A stretch of 64,000 nucleotides of DNA from Blastococcus carthaginiensis. GTDB lineage: Bacteria > Actinomycetota > Actinomycetes > Mycobacteriales > Geodermatophilaceae. The notes below the pieces were generated by a model that worked only from the letters and a program-made list of their open reading frames with translations, was not told the origin of the DNA and did not search any database. Location: positions 62,001-126,000 of the forward strand of contig NZ_JASNFN010000012.1 in assembly GCF_030731085.1 (NCBI RefSeq), read 5' to 3'. This document shows positions 15,373 to 22,865 of the stretch, piece by piece (position 1 is the first letter of the stretch; the number at the start of each line of letters is the position of its first letter). The position numbers were made by a program, and so were the translations under genes.

Positions 15373-16524
15373 GTGGGAAACGCGCCAGAACCCGGATCCG
15401 GCCCGCTCGTGACACTCGACCGGCTGCACGCCGCACGCGCGGTCGCCGGCGAGCTGGGGGTCGACCTGCTCGTGCTCACCCCGGGCGCCGACCTGCGCTA
15501 CCTGTGCGGGTACGCCGCCCACGCGATGGAACGGCTGACCGCCCTCGCGGTGCCGCGACGCGGCGAGCCGTTCCTGGTGGTGCCGCGGCTGGAGGCGCCG
15601 ATGGTCGACGCCGCCCCCGCGGGCGCGCTCGGGCTCGAGGTCCTCGCGTGGGACGAGACCGACGACGCGTTCGCCGTCCTGGCCGGTGCCGCCGTCGGCC
15701 GCCTGGGCGCCGCGCCCGGCCGCGTCGCCGTCGGCTCCCGCACCTGGGCCGAGCACGCCCTCGGTGTCCAGCGCGCCCTGCCCGGCGCGGTGCTGGAGCT
15801 GGCGTCGCCGGTCGTCGACCAGCTGCGAATGGTGAAGACGCCGGCCGAGGTCGAGGAGCTGGCCCTGGCGGGCGCGGCGATCGACCGGGTGCACGCGCGC
15901 ATGGGGGAGTGGCTCACCGTCGGCCGCACCGAGGCCGAGGTGGGCGCCGACGTCGCCGCGGCGATCCTGGCCGAGGGGCACGTCGCCGTCGACTTCACCA
16001 TCGTGGGGTCCGGCCCGAACGGGGCCAGCCCGCACCACGAGCTCTCCGACCGCGTCGTCGAGGCCGGTGACCTCGTCGTCGTCGACATCGGTGGCGAGAC
16101 CGCCACGGGCTACCGCTCCGACTGCACCCGCACCTACGTCGTCGGCGGCAGCCCGGACGCCGAGGTGGCCGAGTGGTACGCCGTGCTGCACGCCGCGCAG
16201 CAGGCGGCGACCGCAGCGGTGCGCCCGGGGGTCCCCGCCGAGGAGATCGACGCCACCGCCCGCACGGTCATCGCCGACGCCGGCTGGGGCGGGTACTTCA
16301 TCCACCGCACCGGGCACGGCATCGGGCTGGACACCCACGAGGCGCCCTACATCGTGGCCGGCAACCGGCTCCCGCTCGAGCCCGGCATGGCCTTCTCCGT
16401 GGAGCCCGGCATCTACCTGCCCGGCCGCCACGGCGCCCGCATCGAGGACATCGTCGTCTGCACCGACGACGGCGTCCGCGTCCTGAACAACGGTCCCCGT
16501 GGGCTCGTCGAACTCCCCGGCTGA
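15373..16524 (+). CDS. Xaa-Pro dipeptidase / M24 metallopeptidase
   Basis: The 383-residue protein has an N-terminal creatinase domain and a C-terminal pita-bread domain with all five expected metal ligands: two Asp in VDIGGETATGYRSDCTRTY, His in RTGHGIGLDTHE, and Glu in FSVEPGIYLPG and ARIEDIV. These enzymes cleave N-terminal residues before proline with two divalent metals. It matches pepE (Rv2089c) by position. The start is GTG 15373, just behind a TACTCT box. The last 26 nt overlap the start of the Lrp-type regulator. Confidence 0.92.
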   Translation: MGNAPEPGSGPLVTLDRLHAARAVAGELGVDLLVLTPGADLRYLCGYAAHAMERLTALAVPRRGEPFLVVPRLEAPMVDAAPAGALGLEVLAWDETDDAFAVLAGAAVGRLGAAPGRVAVGSRTWAEHALGVQRALPGAVLELASPVVDQLRMVKTPAEVEELALAGAAIDRVHARMGEWLTVGRTEAEVGADVAAAILAEGHVAVDFTIVGSGPNGASPHHELSDRVVEAGDLVVVDIGGETATGYRSDCTRTYVVGGSPDAEVAEWYAVLHAAQQAATAAVRPGVPAEEIDATARTVIADAGWGGYFIHRTGHGIGLDTHEAPYIVAGNRLPLEPGMAFSVEPGIYLPGRHGARIEDIVVCTDDGVRVLNNGPRGLVELPG

Positions 16525-16966
16525 GCCCGGCGCCGTCGACGTCGACCGGGCGCTCATGGCGGCGCTGGCGCGGGACGGGCGGGCGAGCTTCACCGATCTC
16601 GCCGAGCGGGTGGGGCTGTCGGTCTCGGCCGTGCACCAGCGGGTGCGCCGGCTCGAGCAGCGCGGCCTGATCACCGGCTACCGGGCGACGCTGGACGCCA
16701 CCCAGATCGGGCTGCCGCTGACGGCGTTCGTGTCGATCACCCCGACCGACGCGCAGACCGACGACGCGCCCACGCTGCTGGCGCACCTCGACGCCATCGA
16801 GGAGTGCCACGCCGTGGCGGGGGTCGAGAGCTACATCCTCAAGGTGCGGGTGGCCTCGCCGGACGCGCTGGAGAACCTGCTCAAGGAGATCCGGTCCGCC
16901 GCGAACGTCACCACGCGCACGACGGTCGTGCTCTCGACGTCCTACGAGGCGCGGCCGCCGATCTGA
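16499..16966 (+). CDS. Lrp/AsnC family transcriptional regulator
   Basis: This 155-residue protein has the Lrp arrangement. An N-terminal winged helix (residues 15-65, with DLAERVGLSVSAVHQRVRRLEQRGLITGY) is followed by an alpha/beta ligand-binding domain that includes ECHAVAGVESYILKVRV. Such proteins form dimers to octamers and respond to amino acids. The GTG start lies inside the end of the peptidase gene, so the two are probably co-transcribed. Links between an amino-acid sensor and a dipeptidase are plausible but inferred. Confidence 0.88.
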   Translation: MGSSNSPAEPGAVDVDRALMAALARDGRASFTDLAERVGLSVSAVHQRVRRLEQRGLITGYRATLDATQIGLPLTAFVSITPTDAQTDDAPTLLAHLDAIEECHAVAGVESYILKVRVASPDALENLLKEIRSAANVTTRTTVVLSTSYEARPPI

Positions 16967-16982
16967 CCGGGTGGACACCCGT

Positions 16983-16998
16983 TCGAACGTGTGTTCGG
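16983..16998 (+). promoter_or_regulatory. LexA (SOS) box
   Basis: CGAAC (16984-16988), GTGT, GTTCG (16993-16997) is a perfect match to the actinobacterial LexA site CGAAC-N4-GTTCG. It lies 10 bp before the ATG at 17007, where bound LexA would block transcription. Rv2578c, the M. tuberculosis homologue of the gene it precedes, is a reported LexA-regulon member (established, from memory). Confidence 0.85.
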
Positions 16999-17006
16999 AT
17001 GGGGGC

Positions 17007-19142
17007 ATGCGGTGGGACGCACAGCGGCTGGACCTCGACGAGCCCGGGGCGCTGCCCGGCATGCCCAGCATCCGGGGCCTGCTGCGCAGCGTGCAGGTGC
17101 CGGAGTACCCGGGGCTGACCTTCCACGAGGTGCGGTCGAAGAGCGCGCTGAACCGCGTGCCGGGGGAGTCGGCGATGCCCTTCCCGTGGAGCATCAACCC
17201 CTACCGGGGCTGCTCCCATTCGTGCGTGTACTGCCTGGGGGGAGACACACTCGTCCTGATGGCGGACGGTCGCCAGGTGCGGATCGCGGATCTCACGGTC
17301 GGCGAGCGGATCGTCGGGACGGAGAAGCGTGGCCGGTACCGCTTCTACGTGGAGACCGAGGTGCTCGCGCACTGGTCGACGGTCAAACCGGCCTACCGTG
17401 TCACCCTCGCCGACGGCACCACCTTGGTGGCGAGCGGTGACCACCGGTTCCTCACCGGACGCAGTTGGAAACATGTCACCGGCACGGGCTCGGGAATCGG
17501 CCAGCGTCCGCACCTCACCCCCAACGATGAGATGCTCGGCTTCGGCCTCACCGCCGCGACGCCCAAGGAGACCGCTGAGTACCGGCGCGGATACCTCACG
17601 GGGATGATCCGCGGGGATGCGATGCTCGGGACGTACGCGTATCGGCGGGCGAACGGACGACCAGGCCTCGCCCACCGGTTCCGGCTGGCGCTGATCGACC
17701 TCGACGCGCTCCTCCGCACCCAGGGGTACCTGGAGCAGGAGGGCATCGCTACTGCATTCTTCGCCTTCACGCCGGCGTCGGAGAGACGCCGGGCCATGCA
17801 CGGAGTACGCGCTTCGCGAGGTCAAGCCGTTGCTGACATTCGGGCTCTGGTGCGCTGGCCCACCGATCCGTCGGCCGAGTGGAGCCGCGGCTTCCTCGCC
17901 GGCATCTTCGATGCGGAGGGGAGTCGGAGCCAGCACATCGTGCGCGTGAGCAATGCGGACGACGAGATGCTCACCCGGACCAGCGCGGCATTCGCCGCAC
18001 ACGACTTCGACAGCATCCTGGAGGACCCAGGACGACCCAACCGGGTGCGCACCGTCCGTCTGCGCGGCGGGCTGAAGGAGCACCTGCGGTTCATCCACCT
18101 GGTCGATCCCGCCATCCGCAGGAAGTGCCGACTGCAGGGCACCGCGATCAAGAGCAAGGTCGATCTGCGGGTGGTCAGCGTGGAGGACATCGGCCTCGAG
18201 GTGCCGATGTACGACATCACCACGGGCACCGGTGACTTCATCGCCAACGGCGTGGTGAGCCACAACTGCTTCGCCCGCCGGACGCACGAGTGGCTGGAGC
18301 TGGACTCCGGCCGGGACTTCGACACGCAGGTCGTGGTGAAGACCAACCTGGTCGAGGTGCTGCGGCGCGAGCTGGCCCGGCCGTCGTGGCAGCGGGAGCA
18401 CGTGGCCCTCGGCACGAACACCGACCCGTACCAGCGCGCGGAGGGCCGCTACCGGCTCATGCCCGGCGTCATCGACGCTCTCGCCGGGTCGGGTACGCCG
18501 TTCTCGATCCTGACGAAAGGCACGCTGCTGCGGCGCGACGTGCCGCTGCTCGCGGCGGCGGCCCGCGACGTCCCGGTGGGGCTGGGCGTCTCGATCGCCA
18601 TCTGGGACGACGACCTGCACGCGGCCCTCGAGCCCGGCGTCCCCACCCCGCGGGCGCGGCTGGAGCTGGTCCGCGCCCTCGCCGACGCCGGGCTTTCCTG
18701 CGGCGTCTTTCTCGCGCCCGTCCTGCCCGGCCTCACCGACTCCCCGAAGCACCTGGACGCCGCCCTGGGGGCGATCGCGGCGGCGGGCGCGACGGGGGTG
18801 ACCGTCATCCCGCTGCACCTGCGGCCGGGGGCCCGGGAGTGGTTCATGGCCTGGCTGGGCCGCGCCCACCCGGAGCTGGTGGCGCGGTACGAGCGGCTCT
18901 ACGCCCGCCGCGCCTACGTGCCGGCGGAGTACCGCACCTGGCTTGCCCGGCAGGTGGCACCCCTGCTGGCCCGGCACGGGTTGGACCGGCGGTCCGGCGG
19001 CGCGGCGCGCCAAGTGGAGGTCACCGGTGTGCCGGGCGACGAGGAGGTGGGCTTCCCCACCGGCAGCCTGCCGTCGCGCACGCCGGGCACGCCGGCCACG
19101 GGTGCGACGACCGCCCCGGCCGAGCAGCTGACCCTCCTGTGA
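17007..19142 (+). CDS. Rv2578c-family radical SAM protein interrupted by an intein
   Basis: The 711-residue precursor consists of a radical SAM protein of the Rv2578c family (366 residues after splicing) and a 345-residue intein at residues 76-420. The cluster motif GCSHSCVY is cut just before its third cysteine; splicing restores CxxxCxxC followed by FARRTHEWLELDSG. The rest of the TIM-barrel includes LGTNTDPYQRAEGRYRLM and GVFLAPVLPGLTDS. The family resembles spore photoproduct lyase-like enzymes; substrate is unknown. ATG 17007 is used rather than upstream in-frame codons at 16971, because the LexA box lies between them. The C-terminal 40 residues are low-complexity. Confidence 0.93.
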   Translation: MRWDAQRLDLDEPGALPGMPSIRGLLRSVQVPEYPGLTFHEVRSKSALNRVPGESAMPFPWSINPYRGCSHSCVYCLGGDTLVLMADGRQVRIADLTVGERIVGTEKRGRYRFYVETEVLAHWSTVKPAYRVTLADGTTLVASGDHRFLTGRSWKHVTGTGSGIGQRPHLTPNDEMLGFGLTAATPKETAEYRRGYLTGMIRGDAMLGTYAYRRANGRPGLAHRFRLALIDLDALLRTQGYLEQEGIATAFFAFTPASERRRAMHGVRASRGQAVADIRALVRWPTDPSAEWSRGFLAGIFDAEGSRSQHIVRVSNADDEMLTRTSAAFAAHDFDSILEDPGRPNRVRTVRLRGGLKEHLRFIHLVDPAIRRKCRLQGTAIKSKVDLRVVSVEDIGLEVPMYDITTGTGDFIANGVVSHNCFARRTHEWLELDSGRDFDTQVVVKTNLVEVLRRELARPSWQREHVALGTNTDPYQRAEGRYRLMPGVIDALAGSGTPFSILTKGTLLRRDVPLLAAAARDVPVGLGVSIAIWDDDLHAALEPGVPTPRARLELVRALADAGLSCGVFLAPVLPGLTDSPKHLDAALGAIAAAGATGVTVIPLHLRPGAREWFMAWLGRAHPELVARYERLYARRAYVPAEYRTWLARQVAPLLARHGLDRRSGGAARQVEVTGVPGDEEVGFPTGSLPSRTPGTPATGATTAPAEQLTLL
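17232..18266 (+). mobile_element. Class 1 intein with LAGLIDADG homing endonuclease
   Basis: The element starts with Cys1 (CLGGDTLVLMADG, block A), has SGDHRFLTG as block B, and ends MYDITTGTGDFIANG and VVSHN (blocks F and G) before extein Cys+1. All splicing residues (Cys1, His in block B, His-Asn at the end, Cys+1) are present. Two LAGLIDADG motifs, YLTGMIRGDAML and FLAGIFDAEGS, each keep their acidic residue, so the homing endonuclease may be active. By eye its codons end in A or T more often than the flanking exteins, consistent with acquisition. Confidence 0.93.
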
Positions 19143-19152
19143 GCCGGCGCCG

Positions 19153-19998
19153 TCAGCCGCCGGCCCGCGCCGACCGGGCGGCGACCCGGGCGGCACGGAC
19201 GACGCCCCGGGCCCCGACCGGCGGGGCGCCGGCCGCCAGCGCCAGCCGGCGGTAGCTGTCGTACGAGAGCAGCCGGTAGGCGGCGGCGAGCTCCTCCACC
19301 GCTTCCCTCCGGGACGGCGTGACCGTCGCCCGGAGGTAGCCCACGGTCGAGCGCACGTGCTTGGTGAAGGTGGCCTGCAGCGCCTGGTTGGACAGCCGTC
19401 CCCCGACGCGCGAGTCCAGGCCGGGGCCGCGGCGCAGCGCCGGCAGCACCCACGGGCTCGCGGCCAGCGCCGGGAACGCCGCCCGCGTCGCTTCCCAGGC
19501 GTGCCACGCCGTGACCGCGCCGGCCACGGCCCACTCGCCGTCGTCGGTCGTGATCAGCAGGCGGCGTGCGGTCGCCCGCACCTGGTCCCGCCGCAGGGAG
19601 CGGAACGTCCCCACCGGGGCAGGCCAGCCCAGGGCGAGCGAGCACCAGGCCACCGACCGCAGGTGCTCGGGGTCCTCGGCCCGGATGCGGGTGAGTGGGC
19701 GGAGGTCGAGCTGCGGCGGATCCGGCTCGGGCGTGACGGGCAGCGGCAGCGCCAGCCCGCCGTACCGGGCGACCTTGCTGTACAGCGCGACGGTGGCCGG
19801 CTTCCAGCCCCGTGCGGCGGCCAGCTCGTCGAGCCCCTCGGCCGCCAGCTCGTCGGGGCCCCGGTCCAGTTCCAGCGCGGCGTCGGCCAGACGGCGCCAC
19901 TGGTCCTCGTACCCCGGCGGTGGTCGCAGCCGCGCCCAGGCGCGCGCCGGTGGCGGGGCGGGCATGTCGGGCAGCGGCTGCTGCCACGCACGAGGCAT
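19153..19998 (-). CDS. Orphan protein of unknown function, remote integrase-like features
   Basis: The 281-residue protein is soluble, Ala/Arg-rich and not recognised. The segment LGWPAPVGTFRSLRRDQV superficially recalls box I of tyrosine recombinases, and there is a C-terminal RLLSYDSYRRL. However, the catalytic Arg and the HxxR box cannot be found, so this resemblance may be chance or reflect an inactive relative. Its ATG at 19998 has a TAGTGT box 6 nt upstream. Above that lies an unusual AT-rich stretch with two phased TATTTGT repeats and a 16-bp element shared with 38255-38270. That suggests specific regulation. Confidence 0.6.
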   Translation of the reverse strand: MPRAWQQPLPDMPAPPPARAWARLRPPPGYEDQWRRLADAALELDRGPDELAAEGLDELAAARGWKPATVALYSKVARYGGLALPLPVTPEPDPPQLDLRPLTRIRAEDPEHLRSVAWCSLALGWPAPVGTFRSLRRDQVRATARRLLITTDDGEWAVAGAVTAWHAWEATRAAFPALAASPWVLPALRRGPGLDSRVGGRLSNQALQATFTKHVRSTVGYLRATVTPSRREAVEELAAAYRLLSYDSYRRLALAAGAPPVGARGVVRAARVAARSARAGG

Positions 19999-20004
19999 GG
20001 TCGA

Positions 20005-20039
20005 ACACTACCGTTATCCCCAACAAATATACACAAATA
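20005..20039 (-). promoter_or_regulatory. Promoter region with phased TATTTGT repeats and a 16-bp shared element
   Basis: On the minus strand, TATTTGT (20039-20033) and TATTTGT (20029-20023) are 10 bp apart, one helical turn. They overlap or abut TGTTGGGGATAACGGT (20025-20010), whose last T is the first base of the TAGTGT -10 box (20010-20005). The ATG follows 6 nt later. Composition is far below the genome GC average. It probably binds a regulator that also acts on the 19153-19998 gene or on the divergent ligase gene. Confidence 0.5.
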
Positions 20040-20163
20040 CTTCGTGGTCACCTGCCGAACCAAACCTGCGACGCCCTCCGGGCGCCATAGCAACAACGAC
20101 CACGGGAAAGTGAGGTCGGTCGTCGACCCTGCGACGGGCGACCACCCTCCGGATCATGGAGCC

Positions 20164-21342
20164 GTGCGGACGATGGGTGTCGAAGAGGAACTGCTGGTGG
20201 TCGATGCGGACGGCATCCCCGTCGCCCGGGCGCCGGAGACCCTGCTGATCGCGGCGCGGCGAGGCGAGGGGGAGGACGTCCACCAGCACGATCTCGAGGA
20301 GCAGGGCAGCGACGTCGACGTCCCGGAGACCGCCCACCTGGTGCCCGAGCTGAAGGCACAGCAGCTCGAGCTCGGGACGCCGGTGTGCACCACGCTGGCC
20401 GAGGTCGGCGCCCAGCTGCGGCACTGGCGGTCCCGGGCCGACGCGGCGGCCTCCGCCGTGGGTTCCCGCGTCGCCGCGCTCGCCACCTCACCGGTCGACG
20501 TGGCGCCGGTCCCCACGGAGGGGGAGCGGTACGGGCGGCTGCACGAGGCGTTCGGGCGGACCGCCGAGGAGGTCCTCACCTGCGGCTGCCACGTGCACGT
20601 GTCGGTGACCGACGACGAGGAAGGCGTCGCGGTGCTGAACCGCATCCGTGTCTGGTTGCCCGTGCTGACGGCGCTCAGCGCCAACTCGCCGTTCTGGCAG
20701 GGCCTGGACACCTCCTACGCGAGCTTCCGGTCGCAGGTCTGGCACCGGTGGCCCTCCGCGGGCCCCGCCGGACCGTTCCGCGACGCGGGGGAGTACCACC
20801 GGCTCGTCGCGGCGGTGCTGGCGACGCGGACCGTCCTGGACGACGGGATGGTGTACTTCGACGCCCGCCTGTCCGCGAACTGGCCCACCGTCGAGGTCCG
20901 CACCGCCGACGTGCTGCTGCGCGTCGAGGACGTCGTCACGCTCACCGGGCTGGTGCGCGGCCTGGTCGAGACCGCCGCCCGGGACGCCCGGGCCGGGGGA
21001 GCGGTCCCCGAGATGCCGGCCGAGGTGCTCCGCCTCGCCGGCTGGCGCGCCTCCCGCTCCGGGCTCGCCGGCGAGCTGGTGCACCCGCGCACCGGTCGGC
21101 CGGCTCCGGCGGCCGACGTCCTCGCCGACCTGCTTGACCACGTCCGCCCCGCACTGGCCGAGGCGGGGGACGAACGGCTGGTGGGCGACGGGGTGGCCGC
21201 CCTCCTGGCCCGAGGCACCGGGGCGGACCTGCAGCGGCAGGTGCACCGGGAGACCGGGGACCTCGCCGCCGTCGTCCGGGCGGCGGTCGAGGCCACCACG
21301 GGGGAGGCGACCCCCCGGGCGGCCGCCGTGGCCAGCCGTTAG
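20164..21342 (+). CDS. YbdK-type carboxylate-amine ligase (GCS2 family)
   Basis: The 392-residue protein begins VRTMGVEEELLVVDADG, the conserved start of the glutamate-cysteine ligase 2 family, and has CGCHVHVSV and FDARLSANWPTVEVRTADV, which carry ATP/metal-binding residues. YbdK-type members ligate a carboxylate to an amine with weak gamma-glutamylcysteine activity in vitro; the physiological substrate is unknown. GTG 20164 is preferred over ATG 20173 because relatives begin MRT-GVEEE. Its TAG stop forms the first half of the -10 box of the next gene. Confidence 0.88.
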   Translation: MRTMGVEEELLVVDADGIPVARAPETLLIAARRGEGEDVHQHDLEEQGSDVDVPETAHLVPELKAQQLELGTPVCTTLAEVGAQLRHWRSRADAAASAVGSRVAALATSPVDVAPVPTEGERYGRLHEAFGRTAEEVLTCGCHVHVSVTDDEEGVAVLNRIRVWLPVLTALSANSPFWQGLDTSYASFRSQVWHRWPSAGPAGPFRDAGEYHRLVAAVLATRTVLDDGMVYFDARLSANWPTVEVRTADVLLRVEDVVTLTGLVRGLVETAARDARAGGAVPEMPAEVLRLAGWRASRSGLAGELVHPRTGRPAPAADVLADLLDHVRPALAEAGDERLVGDGVAALLARGTGADLQRQVHRETGDLAAVVRAAVEATTGEATPRAAAVASR

Positions 21343-21345
21343 ATT
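21340..21345 (+). promoter_or_regulatory. Leaderless-type -10 box overlapping a stop codon (TAGATT)
   Basis: TAGATT starts with the TAG stop codon of the ligase gene (21340-21342) and ends 6 nt before ATG 21352, so the two functions share three bases. Confidence 0.5.
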
Positions 21346-21351
21346 CCCGCC

Positions 21352-22209
21352 ATGTACACCGCGAACTGGCGCGACGTCGGCCGTCCCGGGCTGTTCGGGC
21401 CCTCGCCCGACCCCCGGGACAGGCCCTACCGCACCATCATCCGGCTGGCGCTGGTGGTCTTCCGCCTGCTCCGCTTCCGGTTCGACGTCCGCGGTGCGGA
21501 GCACGTGCCGACCACTGGCGGCGCGATCATCTGCAGCAACCACGTGAGCTTCTTCGACTTCACGTTCCTCGGCCTCGCGGCGCTCCCGCAGCACCGGCTG
21601 GTGCGGTTCATGGCGAAGTCACCGGTGTTCGAGCACTGGTTCGCCGGCCGCTTCATGCGGGCCATGAAGCACATCCCGGTCGACCGGAAGGCGGGCTCGG
21701 CGGCGTTCGAGGCCGCCGTCCGTGCTCTCAAGGACGGTGAGGTCGTCGGCGTCTTCCCCGAGGCGACCATCAGCACCAGCTTCACGGTGAAGGACCTCAA
21801 GGCCGGGGCCGCCCGCATGGCCATCGACTCCGGGGTGCCGATCATCCCGGCCGCCGTCTGGGGCGGGCACCGCGTGGCCACGAAGAACCACAAGGTGGAG
21901 CTGCGCCGCGGGATCCCGGTGACGGTGGTCCTCGGCGAGCCGATCCTGGCCGAGCCCGGCGAGCAGATCGCCGCGGTGCTGGGCCGCACCCGCGCCGCCA
22001 TGGAGGCGCTGCTCGACGAGGCGCAGCGCAGCTACCCCGACCGGCCCACCGGGAACGACGACCGCTGGTGGCTCCCTGCCCACCTCGGGGGCGCTGCGCC
22101 GACGCCGTCGGAGGCGGCCGCCGCCGACACGGTCCGCGCCGCCGGCCGTGAGGTCAAGCAGAGGAAGAAGTCGCCGATCGCCCGGCTCACCGGGCTGCTC
22201 CGCCGCTGA
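21352..22209 (+). CDS. 1-acyl-glycerol-3-phosphate acyltransferase family protein (PlsC-like)
   Basis: The 285-residue protein has the acyltransferase blocks NHVSFFD (HX4D catalytic motif), HIPVDRK, VFPEATIS (the usual FPEGT with Ala in place of Gly) and IPAAVWG. A single hydrophobic segment precedes the first block (residues 28-40) and may anchor it to the membrane, and the tail is basic. It is expected to acylate lysophosphatidate or a related lipid. The ATG has a leaderless-type box 6 nt upstream. It ends 9 nt from a convergent acetyltransferase gene. Confidence 0.88.
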   Translation: MYTANWRDVGRPGLFGPSPDPRDRPYRTIIRLALVVFRLLRFRFDVRGAEHVPTTGGAIICSNHVSFFDFTFLGLAALPQHRLVRFMAKSPVFEHWFAGRFMRAMKHIPVDRKAGSAAFEAAVRALKDGEVVGVFPEATISTSFTVKDLKAGAARMAIDSGVPIIPAAVWGGHRVATKNHKVELRRGIPVTVVLGEPILAEPGEQIAAVLGRTRAAMEALLDEAQRSYPDRPTGNDDRWWLPAHLGGAAPTPSEAAAADTVRAAGREVKQRKKSPIARLTGLLRR

Positions 22210-22218
22210 CCGGCCGGC

Positions 22219-22746
22219 TCACTCCACCACCACCGGCGCCATGAGGCGGAACGCCTCCAGCTCGACGTCGTACCAGCGGCGCAGCCGCCCCAGCGGCGTC
22301 ATGCCCAGGCGCCGGCACACCGCGATCGACGGCTCGTTGCCGGGCCGGACGACGGCGTACACCTCGGGGAGGCCGAGCGTGAAGGCGCGCTCGATGACTG
22401 CCCGCGCCGCCTCGGTGGCGTAGCCGTGCCCCCACGAGTCGGGGTGCAGGTGCCAGCCCACCTCCACCTCGCCCACGCCGTCGGGCAGCGGCTTGAGCAG
22501 CACCGTGCCCGCCGGGACGCCGTCGGGCCGCTCGATCGCCCAGCACAGGAACCGCCCGTCCCGCCGGTGCACCTCCGCCCAGCGCTCGACGAGCTCCGCC
22601 GGCGGGACCGACGGTGTCCCGCCCAGCCAGCGGGTCACCTCCTCGCGGCCGTAGAGGTCGCACAGCCGGGCGAGGTCCGCCGGGCCCGTGGTCCACGGGC
22701 GGAGGCGCAACCGTCCGGTCCGCAGCTCCGCCCCGTCGCCACCCAT
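22219..22746 (-). CDS. GNAT family N-acetyltransferase (RimJ/RimL-like)
   Basis: The 175-residue protein has the acetyltransferase_3 pattern: TGRLRLRPWT at the start, EVEVGWHLHPDSWGHGYATEAARAVIERAF (acetyl-CoA binding loop) and VYAVVRPGNEPSIAVCRRLGM. Such enzymes acetylate N-terminal or small-molecule amines; the target is unknown. The start at 22746 has TAGGCA 6 nt upstream, an imperfect leaderless box. It converges with the acyltransferase gene. Confidence 0.88.
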   Translation of the reverse strand: MGGDGAELRTGRLRLRPWTTGPADLARLCDLYGREEVTRWLGGTPSVPPAELVERWAEVHRRDGRFLCWAIERPDGVPAGTVLLKPLPDGVGEVEVGWHLHPDSWGHGYATEAARAVIERAFTLGLPEVYAVVRPGNEPSIAVCRRLGMTPLGRLRRWYDVELEAFRLMAPVVVE

Positions 22747-22865
22747 CGCCCCTGCCTACCGCCGGCCGGCGCACCCGGCCACCCGGATCCCGCCGGACAC
22801 GGTCGTGGTCTCCTACTCGTCGGCCAGCCGTCCCGGCAGGCGACGGCGAGGAGAGAGGAACCGAC

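Noticed and set aside
16971..17006. Upstream in-frame start of the radical SAM gene
   Set aside because: The extra 12 codons would place the LexA box inside the coding region; homology begins after 17007.
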